Source: Saussurea involucrata
Lineage: Eukaryota > Streptophyta > Magnoliopsida > Asterales > Asteraceae
NCBI GenBank assembly: GCA_033807775.1
Contig: CM066320.1
Location: forward strand, 184,744,784-184,808,783
Direction of reading: 5' to 3'
DNA length: 64,000 nucleotides
Shown one piece after another: positions 43,171 to 53,162 of this stretch; position 1 is the stretch's first letter, and each line of letters opens with the position of its first letter. Position numbers and translations under genes: made by a program. The notes under the pieces were generated by a model. The model had not been told where the DNA came from and did not search any database. It saw only the letters and a list, made by a program, of their open reading frames with translations.

Positions 43171-43477
43171 ATTTTTGTTTTCATCGATGAACCTTAATCG
43201 ATCATTTCTCTTAATTGATTCTTACCAAATCCATTCTCACCACTCTCAATCAATCATTTTTCCTTTAAATGAGTGCTAGTTTTATACGTAATTTAGATGT
43301 AAATTTCGTAATGATGATGAATGAATATGTGAAAACTGAAAATCTATAAATTTATATATAAATCCAACACTGATATTTTGATTGGATAAAATAAACAATT
43401 TAAACAAATTCAGATGTTTATATGTTTAAAAAAAACAAACATTCTTATTTCATCTTGTATTTGTTGTCTATACACAC

Positions 43478-43515
<38 letters not shown>

Positions 43516-43889
43516 TGCTTAAATATAATTATTTTATTCCATACAATACTTAAAAAGAAAATAGACAAACAATCATTTAGATGAGATTTGTTCAATTTTG
43601 GCTTGTATGGTAGGGGTCCTCTTATGTTTAAAGACCATCAAATAATGTTAAATCATTGCGGATAAAAGAACATGGTTTGAGGATTACATGTAAAATTATG
43701 TATACTCTTATCACATAAATTTTCAGCAAATGAAAATTTATTTATATATTTATTACACATAACTCATGTAATCATTTTTCAGTGTGTTTTTTCTTTATTT
43801 TTAAAGGAATTACTATAAATAGTTTTCTTTTTAAAGATTTATTGAGAGGTAAAGGGTTGTTTAGGACATCTACAACCTAACCATTAAAA
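43171..43889. other. AT-rich DNA without gene
   Basis: Nothing coding is visible. It holds the CA/TA/TG microsatellite at about 43473-43516. Confidence 0.6.
43473..43516. repeat. Self-complementary (CA)(TA)(TG) microsatellite
   Basis: CACACA, then a TA run, then (TG)n, so the tract as a whole is palindromic and could extrude a hairpin. Confidence 0.85.
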
Positions 43890-43979
43890 AATAAGGGAAT
43901 TTAATTAAAATACTCATTATTTGACTTTGACTTATCAAAATACCCACAATCTCGTTTGTTTTACCAAAATACCCAAAAT

Positions 43980-44175
43980 TTCCGCAGTGGGGGACCGCGA
44001 TCGCGGGCCAGGGCCCACGTGTCACCCATGTTTGGCCAAAACTTCCGCGGAGGCCCCTCAAGATTTCCTGCGGTACACTTTTGGCCCCTCAAGAATGCCC
44101 GCGGTAGCATTTTCGGCCCCTGTCCCGCGGTGGTACCCCGCGATCGCGTGATTGCCGCGCCACGTGTCATCCCAC
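43980..44175. other. GC-rich island with CCGCGG and CGCGATCGCG palindromes
   Basis: Unlike the AT-rich surroundings. Two CCGCGATCGCG-type palindromes flank imperfect about 40-bp repeats containing GCGGTA and GGCCCCTCAAGA. It could be the 5' regulatory end of the transposon or an unrelated insertion. Confidence 0.5.
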
Positions 44176-44509
44176 GGTTGAAACCCTAATTTCATTAATG
44201 AATCCCAACCCCCACCCACCTAATCCGCCGCAATAAGAGAGAGGGTGGGGGACCTCAATCCGGCCACCACTTGTATTTTAAAATTTCTCTCCCAAACTCT
44301 CTCAATTTGTCGTGTGGAATACGCGCTCGGTTTGAAGATGACATGTGTTACTAGTTTGGTAAGTTTTTCTTAAGTTTGTTGTAGTTTTCCTTTATGTTGT
44401 TATTTTAAATTTTAAAATATATGATATGTATGTTGTTAAAGTGTTTTTAACTTTGTTGTATGTTTGAATGTGTTATTTGTATGTTATAATGTTGTGTTTA
44501 TTATAGATG

Positions 44510-45170
44510 TTAGAGTTTTTTTAAAAAAGATGTTATAGTGTTTTTAAAAAAAATGTTACAGTGTTTTTTATAAAAAAATATGTTAGTGTTTTTTATATAT
44601 AAAAAGATGAGTGTTTTTTATAAAAATAAATGTTAGTGTTTTTTATAAAAAAAGATGTTAGTGTTTTTTTTATAAAAATATGAGTGTTTTTTATAAAAAT
44701 AAATGTTAGAGTGTTTTTTATAAAAAAATATGTTAGTGTTTTTTTTTTAATAAAAAGAGGAGTGTTTTTTTATAAAAATAAATGTTAGAGTGTTTTTTAT
44801 AAAAAATATGTTAGTGTTTTTTTTTATAAAAAGATGAGTGTTTTTTATAAAAATAAATGTTAGTGTTTTTTTATAAAAAAAAGATGTTAGTGTTTTTTTT
44901 TAATAAAAAGATGAGTGTTTTTTATAAAAATAAATGTTAGAGTGTTTTTTTATAAAAAAGATGTTAGTGTTTTTTTTTAATAAAAAGATGTGAGTGTTTT
45001 TAAAAAAAAAAAATGTTAGAGTGTTTTTTATAAAAAAAAAGATGTTAGTGTTTTTTTATAAAAAGATGAGTGTTTTTTTTATAAAAATAAATGTTAAGAG
45101 TGTTTTTTTATAAAAAAAGATGTTAGTGTTTTTTTTATAAAAAGAGGAGTGTTTTTTTTATAAAAATATA
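44510..45170 (+). repeat. T-rich minisatellite (GTGTTTTTTATAAAAA units)
   Basis: About 20 or more copies of GTGTTTTTTATAAAAA followed by TAAATGTTAGA or GATGTTA, period roughly 25-35 bp. It lies just upstream of the Ulp1 exons, where an intron would be. Confidence 0.85.
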
Positions 45171-45235
45171 TTTATATAGTCATATAATCAAATATATTTA
45201 TATTACATGTCTAACAATCTATTTTTTGTGTATAA

Positions 45236-45884
45236 CATATCGACTGTTGGGTCGGCATGCTCCTAAATATGCGTACTCCAGGCGCGAGGTGGACCATCAT
45301 GATAACTAGTTTCTTTGACTTGATGGTCTGGGAGAATCAAGGTGTCGAGTCCGTGTACCAGACATGCAATGGTGTGGAAGGGGTTGGTTGGGCAGACGTC
45401 GATACGGTATGAAAATCGTTTTACTCCTATTTTATGTAAGTTGTTTGTTGCTAACTATTTGTCTAATATTGTAATATTTCAGGTGTACATCCCTATCTGC
45501 ATTCATCCCCTTCATTGGGTGCTCGGAGTGTTTGAGATTGATCGTATGCTGATGACCATATATGACAGCTCCCCTGCCGGTGTCTAGGAAATGGCTTTGC
45601 AGCAGCATATTACCACATTTAAAGTTCAGTTGTCGAAGTTATTTAGACTGCTCGGTCAAATTGAACGTCACGATCGTTCAGAGTACTTCCGTCATAGGTT
45701 CAGCAAGAATGCACCACAGCAGCATGGGATGAATGCGGATTGCGGTGTCTGGGTATGCCGTAACGTCAGCATGTTGATTGACGGCGATGTGACAGATTTA
45801 GCACCACACCGCGCCGAAGGAGAGGCCATGAACTATCGCATACATATGGCGGAGACCATTTATGCGCATTGTACTTTAGGTTAG
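45236..45884 (+). pseudogene. Ulp1/C48 SUMO-protease-like domain, broken
   Basis: C-terminal catalytic domain of the Ulp1 (peptidase C48) family, enzymes that process or remove SUMO. An upstream exon to 45406 reads WTIMITSFFDLMVWENQGVE; a 76-bp GT-AG intron (45407-45482, phase 0) follows. The next exon has CIHPLHWVLGVFEIDRM with the catalytic His (45513), YDS with the Asp (45564), the QQHGMN Gln, and DCGVW with the catalytic Cys (45741). One in-frame TAG at 45585-45587 breaks it; the rest stays open to 45884. The upstream part is lost or replaced by the minisatellite. Ulp1 copies in plant genomes are often transposon-borne. Confidence 0.8.
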
Positions 45885-46173
45885 ATTAGCAGGTTGTTTA
45901 TGTAACATTAAATGATTGTTATTTTGTTTATTATTTAGTTAAAGTATTTAACTTCAAGTTATAATTTTGTTTATTATTTTGTTAAAGTATTGCACATATG
46001 AATACTTAAAGCCTAAAAACTATATGTTACAAGGGGCAAATTTGTAAAAAGTGTGACAAAAAAGTAAAAACAAGCAACAACACTTTAAAAATCTCAACTA
46101 CATAAAATGATAACCTAAAAATTAAAGGGACCAAAAATATAATCTTTTGATTAATTTCCTATATATATATATA

Positions 46174-46202
46174 TGTAACAACCCAGTCTAAAGTAGAGCA
46201 TG
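46174..46202 (+). repeat. Gypsy LTR start fragment
   Basis: TGTAACAACCCAGTCTAAAG and a few more bases, then abruptly a second LTR start. A truncated LTR edge following a (TA)n tract. Confidence 0.5.
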
Positions 46203-46811
46203 TGTAACAACCGGGTTTCTTTGTGGAAAATGTGAAAGTCTAGTGTCCTTCATGAAAGAAATAAAAGATAAGTTAAGGGGCTAAGGTGTTATTTTTGTAA
46301 AAATACTTAAAGGCTCAATTCCCTAGGGCAACCCATTATTGAGAAATCAGTATTTTGTTGGGGTTTTGGGACTTGGCGGCTAAGAGAAAGAAAGGAGTGA
46401 AGAAAAGAGTTCTTGGGAAGAAATCAAAGAAAGAGAAGAATCAGAGAAGAATTCAGTAAGGTAATTCGTATTCCTTGTTGTTATAGTGTTCCTTTCTTAA
46501 TTTGTTTGGGTTCTTAAGTCTGATTATAAGGATTCAATGGGTTTTCAACCACATTCTTCTTAAAAGTGGGTTTTAAGGGTTTTTGGCTTTGTAAATCGAT
46601 TTAATGGTAAGAAAGTGGATTAAGTAGTTGTTTAGGATTGGTGGATGAACCCTTAGGCTTGTCAAATCAAATTAATGGCAGAAAATGGGTTTTATGATCA
46701 CTTTTAGATTATGTTTTTCGAATAGCCGTAGTTTCCCAACACCGATGTTTCAGTAGTGTCCAGATGGTTTGCAAGTGTCCGGATAAGAACTCTTGGGAGT
46801 TACCGGATGCG
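46203..46811 (+). repeat. Truncated Gypsy LTR related to the solo LTR
   Basis: Begins TGTAACAACCGGGTTTC. It shares the layout CCCTAGGG, GGCGGCTAAG, GAAAG-rich leader and ATCGATTTAATGG with the solo LTR in opposite orientation. GTGTCCGGATAAG and ACCGGATG near its end resemble the solo-LTR motif array. Cut off at 46811 by GYP-B-like sequence. Confidence 0.65.
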
Positions 46812-48733
46812 TATGAGAGGTGACAGAACTGTTGAATTTACTCGGTTGAATTTCTCGTATGAGAGGTGACAGAATTGTTGGTTAGGCATAGTAATCGTTA
46901 AAATCTTGTGTGTACGTGATTGGTTTAAGAGTTGAGGAAAGCTAGCTAGTGTGATTGGTCAAGAGTGTGTACCTTCTAGGGAGTCGTTCCTTGGAAGCGT
47001 GTTTTCAGTATGAGAAGTATAGGTAAGGAAATGATTGAAGGTAGCACTCAGGGTAAAGGACTATTAGACTTGGTAATGGTATGAGAGTGACGTTGTGGTA
47101 TAAGCGTGTGACTTGTTGCTATTATCGTATTGTGGACAGTATAATTAATGTGAGAAAGTGGTAACTGCCTTAGATGTACTTGGTGTTAGGGAAATGAGTG
47201 TAGATCGCGAGGTTAGGAAGTTGAGGACCCGTTTCCTCGATTGTTTAAAGATGGAATTCCGGGGACGGAATTCTTTTAAGGGGGGAGTGTTGTAACAACC
47301 CGATTTCCTAGTAAGTCCTGAAAGCTTAGTGGTAATTGTGGAAATAAAAGAAGTTGTAACTAAGGGACCTATTTGCAAATTTAAAGGAGTATAAAAGGGG
47401 TGTTGATCCCTAGGTTTTCACTCACTGTTCATTTTATTTTTGGGTGTTTGGCGGCTGAGGAGGAATGAGCAAAAGAGGAAGAAATCAATTGGCAAATCGT
47501 GAAGAGAAGCTTTTGTGATTTTTGGTAAGTAATTCATCCATTGATGTTATTTCATGCACACAAATAGCTAGGTTAGTTATATTCCAATTGGTATTTCATG
47601 TTTTAGCTGTGTTTTCGTATAAGAACACTGTGGAGGGTTTTGGTGTACGAATGGGTTTGTTAATCTAATGGAATCAAATCGATATTGAAGTTTTGTTGGA
47701 TTAAGGGGTAGTTTGAAGCTTGATTATGTAAGAATATGTGATAAAGACTCATTAACTGGAATGTTTAGGGAGGATTGGGTACTAGAAACATTTTTGAAAT
47801 CGATATCTGTTCGAAATCTGCAAGTGCGAGACTTAGAAAAACCGAGCTAGGCGCAAACCAAACTTGGCACAAACCAAACCAAATAGAGAAAGGGACATGT
47901 GGACTGAAATTAACCAAGGACCAGACACGTGGGCCGAGAATGTTTATTTCATTTTGGGCCGGTGGAGTAATTAATTAATGGACCGAATTCTTTTTGAGAA
48001 ATGCTTAGTGGATCTAGATTTCTTTTATTGGACCGTAATCATAGGATTTTTAGTAGATCCATATTAAATCAATTTACTTAGTGGACCTAATTTAGTTAAT
48101 TAAAGTTTGATGTTGGGTCGGTGGTTGTTTTGGTGAAAATCTTGGATTGAATGTGTTGGGATGAAAGTTCAGATATATTATTCATAATTAGGCCTTGGCA
48201 TATATTATTTAGTTGGACTTAAGAATATAGAGTAAGTAATTAAATGTTTTGGAACAATATTTAATTACTTTGGGTTAGTGGATTTTGGGCCGTGACTTTT
48301 AGAAATGGTTTATTAATTAAATTTAGTAGTGGTTTATTAATTAAGCCGGTTTGGATGATGGGTTAAATTTGTAGGTTCGTGTCGAGATGATCGGTGCGAG
48401 TAAGAACTTCTAAGCAGGACCCATGTGAGTCTCTTTGAACCCAAATGTTATACAAAGTGTGTGGTTGATGATTATTATATAATTGGGAGCTTTCAACTGC
48501 TTTTATTACAAGTAAAGATTAAAGTGTGTGGTATGGTTACTATTTAAACTGTGTGCTTTTCGATTACTTTTATTGCAAAAATGGCGACCAAGTGTGTGGT
48601 GTGGTTAATGTCTAACGATGTGCTTTTCAACTATTTCTATCTCAAGCGATGATTAAATGGTGTGATACTACGTGTGATAACATTGTGTGTGACCATGCTC
48701 TGGTCCTGGTGTGAAATAGGGGTGTGTCTCATG

Positions 48734-48778
<45 letters not shown>

Positions 48779-48943
48779 TTCGTTTCATATATGGGCGGTG
48801 TGTGCCCGATTACACTGTTACGGTGTGTGTGACATGGGCGGTGTGTGCCCGATTGCGCTGTCACGGTGTCTGTGACTTTAGCGCGTGCCAGTAGCATGCG
48901 TCAATGTGTGCTTATCAATTTTGTGTGCTCGTTATGATTTATG
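46812..48943 (+). mobile_element. GYP-B': truncated second copy of GYP-B 3' end
   Basis: 46830-47290 matches the GYP-B 3' interior and 47291-48943 its LTR up to the equivalent of 37293, with high identity. The left edge carries an extra copy of GTATGAGAGGTGACAGAA before the aligned part. The right edge is cut within the LTR, before the conserved hairpin, and joins GYP-F LTR sequence. Confidence 0.85.
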
Positions 48944-50145
48944 ATAAAGTACGCTTAGTAACAGTTTGAAGCTTTTATGTGGAATACAATCTGATATTTA
49001 TATGCTATTTGTTATATGATTATAACTCAGAATTTGATACGAAAGCCATGTTATGAATAATTGTAAAGGACTTATTTATGAGTCCGATCATATAGTTAAC
49101 ATTTGAAATGTTGATCCCCGATGCTAATTGGCAAAAATGGGGATAATTGTTGTAATTAATATTCTGTATATAGATATATAGAATATATGATATATCGTAC
49201 ATCTTTAGTATACGATAGAAAGGGTGATGATACACAGTTATTGTGTTACGTTGGCTAGAAATATTCATCCGGTCGTGGGGGCATTTAGTACGGTCTAATG
49301 GAAACCGTTTACTATCCATTGACCATTGGGATGTTATTTCTAGTTGTTGGAGTGAATCTTGAATCATCTGTGAGGGCCCTTGTTGTTGATCGCGATATAG
49401 AAATAAAATTCCATTTGGGGGCCAGTGTTTCAAGGTGGTGAGAAAATGAAATACGGATAGTAGACATAGAGTTTGTAATTCCCATTTCAGACGGAAGATT
49501 TGATATCTTCATTGTTAGGGAAGTTCAGAGATATGCAGATATTGAAATTGTAATCTCTACTTCTGAACCATGAAATAAGCAGGTTTAGAAACTGAAATTT
49601 CTTGGGGATGAGAATTAATTAAAATCTGGTACGATTTATAGTAATTCTTGAGAATAGTATTATGACTTGATGAATTAGTCATAAGTATGGGATTGAGGTA
49701 GATTCCTGTTGTTGAAAGGAGTTTCGGTAAAGTAAAATGGTTGATAACAGGTTTGATATATCTGTTAATATTTTAGTTGTTAAATTTTAAATTTGATTTG
49801 AATATTCTCACTAGGCGAAAGCCTAATGTTTCAAATTAAATTTTCTTATCAGGTACAAGCTTGGGGAAATAGTCTGGGGAAGTGAGATGCAGTAACTGGA
49901 AGAAATCAGACTTATAGATGTTAAAGGATCAAGATCTTCTTTTGATGATTTTTGGGACGCATGCTTAGATAATCTAGTAATCTGATTATGTTGATATGAT
50001 TAGATTAGTAAGATTATTCAAGTTAGATGTTTATGTACATATAAAACTTTACTTTTGATCCTTTGGTCATAAAAGTCTGATATTTTGATGGTCATAACTT
50101 GTGAATCTTGAGGTTTAAATTGGCCCTGGTTTTTAGGGTGTTACA
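48944..50145 (+). repeat. GYP-F 5' LTR, 3' part only
   Basis: Ends TTTTTAGGGTGTTACA, directly followed in the uninterrupted arrangement by GTATGGTATCAGAGC. The 3' LTR start in the window (63739-64000) does not overlap it, so LTR divergence cannot be judged. No gene. Confidence 0.8.
49812..49825 (+). other. Conserved LTR hairpin, GYP-F
   Basis: TAGGC-GAAA-GCCTA, a GNRA-type tetraloop, 320 bp before the LTR end; CAGGT follows 25 bases downstream. Confidence 0.6.
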
Positions 50146-50418
50146 GTATTGTAATATCCCCACAAGTAGATCATACAATAAACCAAAAACTGAGCGTTTT
50201 ACAATGTCAAAAGAAAAGATTGACCATTACATTCAAAATATGAGCTTAACAAAATGACAACGGAAGTCTAACTACCCACAACCGAGCTCTAGACTAAGGT
50301 TAATCATCTATCTTGGAGTCGATCTATCTCCAAGCCACAATCCTTCTGTCTTTAATCCCTAACACTTGAGCCTGAAGCTCGCTTACCTGAAAATGGTTTA
50401 GTTTTGAAAAGCGAGGGT

Positions 50419-50434
50419 TAGACCAAAAGGCCTA
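50419..50434 (-). other. Conserved LTR hairpin, GYP-E left LTR
   Basis: Minus strand TAGGCC-TTTT-GGTCTA with one G-U pair; 269 bp before the LTR end. Confidence 0.6.
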
Positions 50435-51029
50435 GTGAATTACCTCCACAAAAGAACATGTTTAATATAAAATCATTTGTTAAAATGCATAATAAGTCAT
50501 CATACATGGTACTGCACTGTGTAATGGATCACTTAACCATTTGCGATCGGGGCCCAAGCAGACTCCCCTTTCGCCCTCTCGTATCGGGGCCAAAGCAGAC
50601 TCCCCGATACCCGCCGAGGAGGAAACGAATTCCAACCTACCGTCTCGTCATACCAAACCAAGGAATCATCAGATCCCGAGGCTCATTGATCCCACAGTAC
50701 AGACCGACATCACATAGCATGCACATACGATTCATAAAACATTTGACTCTTCATAAATCATGCGCATCATCATATCAAACATTCATTTCTTTCCTTCATG
50801 CATATAAGTTCATAAATATTTCATGCGTTTTAAAACCATAATCAGTACAAGAGTCATTTAACAGTTACGTCGTAAAAGAGGTTTTGGGAACTCACCTGAT
50901 ATGAAGTCCGTCTCTACACTCGTGTCCGACCCTAGTAAACCTACGTATGAATCAGAATTATCAGACTCTCTAGTCCCAAGATGAACTGACCCCGACATAG
51001 ACTCCTCTCGCATTCTGCTCTGAAACTCG

Positions 51030-51275
51030 CTAACCTCCCAGTTTTCGCAACCTGAAGAACTCGCAAGCTAAGCCTGCGAAAACCACACTTTTCGCAAGCG
51101 GCACTTGCGAATTCCATGGTTTGCGCAACCCATGGTTGCGAGTTCTGGACTTAGTCTCAAGCCTAGGGCACCTCTGAACTTCTCGCAACCTACGCCTGCG
51201 AAAACCACACTTTTCGCAACAGGCCTCTGCGAAAAGTAGCACTTTTCGCAGTAGACCCTTGCGAAAAGTGTCCTT
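51030..51275. repeat. TTTTCGCA/TGCGAAAA motif array in GYP-E LTR
   Basis: About 13 copies of TCGCA or TGCGA cores, mostly extended to CTTTTCGCAA or TGCGAAAAGT, in alternating orientation. Starts about 660 bp from the LTR 5' end, the same offset as the unrelated array in the solo LTR. Repeated at 57837-58082. Confidence 0.8.
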
Positions 51276-51939
51276 CCGACACTGTTCATCGTCTCCTACC
51301 TCAGATCACTTATCCAAAAATCGTCTAGAACCCTACTTTTCATTTCTACGTTGATTTATGGGAGATATCTCTACTTTAACAAACTTAAACTTCACTAAAC
51401 ACCGATTCTTAGTAAAACCGAGAAATCGAATGGTTTTCTCAATCATCCTGGGTCTGCCATTTTATGTCGGAGTCCCAAGAATACATTGTACCAAAACTAA
51501 TCTTACAAATAAATTCGAGTTTATCACTAGCACACTTAGTTCGAAGAAATAGAAAAACAACTCAGGAACTTCAACATCCGATAATGGCAGGTCCAGGTGA
51601 ATATAAACTCATTTGATTTTATCCATTTCGAGTTGCTCAAACAGGGGAGATGATTAAGGAGCTTCAACTGACAATAGCCATTAAATTGATGAAGATTACC
51701 TGGTTTGGATTTCTCCCTTGCTCAAAATTCCTTCTGCACGTCTCCTTTCCCTTCTTTCTTTCTTCCAGCCGAAAATGTTCAAATGAGGGTAGTACTGATT
51801 TAGGGATTAAAATAATGCCCTAGGGATTTGGGCCCAACAACCCAAATGCATAAATTTCAAATAAGGCCTTTAGCTGAACTTCCTTTTCTCCCACATTGAC
51901 CACCAAACTTTCCTTTGAATAATTATTGGGTTATTACAA

Positions 51940-51960
51940 CCTTCCCTCCTTAAAAGAATT
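51940..51960 (-). other. GYP-E polypurine tract
   Basis: Minus strand TTAAGGAGGGAAGGT directly before the 3' LTR. Confidence 0.75.
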
Positions 51961-51976
51961 CCGTCCTCGGAATTCC

Positions 51977-52498
51977 TCATTGGAAAAGATGCGGGTATCT
52001 ATCCTTCATTTCTGACTCCAATTCCCACGTGGCCTCAGGGCCCTTGTGATGACGCCACTGCACCCTCACTAGTCGAATTTCTTTGTTTCGCGACTTCCTT
52101 ACCTTAATATCTATGACAGCTTCAGGTTCCTCTACGAACCTCAACTTCTCGTCTACCTTGATGTCGTCTAACGGCACTGCCTTAGTCACGTCAGCCAAAC
52201 ATTTCCTCAAATTTGACACGTGAAACGCGTTATGGATGCCATTCAATTCTTCTGGTAGATCCAACCTGTAAGCTACTTCTCCAATACGTTCCGTAATCGC
52301 AAATGGTCCGATATAACGTGGGCTCAACTTCCCACATTTCCCAAACCGCACTACTCCCTTCCAAGGCGGCACTTTCAGTAGAACGTGATCTCCGACTTGA
52401 AATTCTATGTCCTTTCGTCTTTTATCCGCATAACTCTTTTTTCGGTCGCGAGCGACCTTCAGTCTTTCTCGCACTTGGACTATCTTGTCCGAGGTTTG
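51977..52498 (-). pseudogene. GYP-E integrase C-terminus with chromodomain-like tail
   Basis: Last segment of Pol after a TAG at 52499-52501. It reads through RERLKVARDRKKSYADKRRK, the GPY/F-type module (VGDHVLLKVPPWKG, LSPRYIGPFAI), VSNLRKCLAD, and ends VRVQWRHHKGPEATWELESE followed by KDRYPHLF, a degenerate chromodomain-like end as in Tekay/Del chromoviruses. That tail is thought to guide integration to heterochromatin. The part itself is uninterrupted. Confidence 0.82.
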
Positions 52499-52501
52499 CT
52501 A

Positions 52502-53162
52502 AACAATCTCTGGTCCAGTCAATTGGCGCTCCCCGACCTCATTCCAGCATAACGGCGTCCGACACCTTCTACCATATAATGCCTCAAATGGCGCCGTCTT
52601 AATGCTCGAATGATAATTGTTGTTGTAAGCGAACAATCAATGGCAAGTGCTTTTCCCATGACCCCTGAAAATCTAGAGCACATGCCCTCAACATGTCTTC
52701 TAACGTTTGGATCGTTCGCTCACTCTGCCCGTCAGTCTGAGGATGATAAGCGGTGCTCATCTTGATCTGCGACCCCAATTCTCTTTGGAAGCTCCTCCAG
52801 AACTTGGAGGTAAATCTGCTATCCTGATCGGATACGATCGACGAAGGTACCCCGTGAAGGGTTACGATTTTTTCGATGTATAAATTGGCTAACTTTTCCA
52901 TTGAATAGGACTCTCGCATTGGCAAGAAATGAGCTGATTTCGTGAGTCGATCTACAATTACCCAAATCGTATCATAACCTTTTGGCGTCCTTGGCAAATG
53001 GGTCACGAAATCCATCGTGATTTGGTCCCACTTCCACATCGGTATCTCTAACGACTGGAGCTTCCCGTACGGCCTTTGATGTTCGATCTTCACTCGCGAA
53101 CAAGTTAAACAGGTCTCGACGACATGAGACACATCTTTCTTCATTCCAGGCCACCAATAGTC
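52502..53162 (-). pseudogene. GYP-E integrase core
   Basis: Catalytic core with CLTCSRVKIEHQRPYG (zinc-binding cysteines), ITMDFVTHLP (first Asp), IVSDQDSRFTSKFW (second Asp) and HPQTDGQSERTIQTLED (Glu), so all three acids are present. It is separated from RNase H by a TGA at 53163-53165. A 2-base loss near 52640 shifts the frame at the LPLI(EF)AYNN motif, and the remainder runs to the TAG at 52499. Confidence 0.85.

Larger units (their letters stand above)
43890..46160 (+). mobile_element. Probable MULE-like DNA transposon carrying a Ulp1 domain
   Basis: Left end GGGAATTTAATTAAAATAC and the inverted right end GGAAATTAATCAAAAGATT are imperfectly alike over about 30 bp, suggesting degraded terminal inverted repeats. 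No clear target duplication was found. Inside are a GC-rich 5' region, a T-rich minisatellite and a Ulp1-type protease remnant. Plant Mutator-like elements of the Kaonashi type are known to carry Ulp1 domains; assignment to that group is inference. No transposase is visible. Confidence 0.45.
50150..51939 (-). repeat. GYP-E left LTR (3' LTR, 1790 bp)
   Basis: Minus strand TGTAATAACCC to GGGGATATTACA. Carries the TTTTCGCA/TGCGAAAA array at about 51030-51275 and the hairpin at 50419-50434. Confidence 0.92.

Noticed and set aside
43961..44189. Short open frames in the GC-rich island
   Set aside because: Frames are open on both strands because of base composition; no start context or motif.
50458..50841. 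127-codon frame in both GYP-E LTRs (again at 57265-57648)
   Set aside because: Opposite strand to the element, no motif; an LTR shadow.
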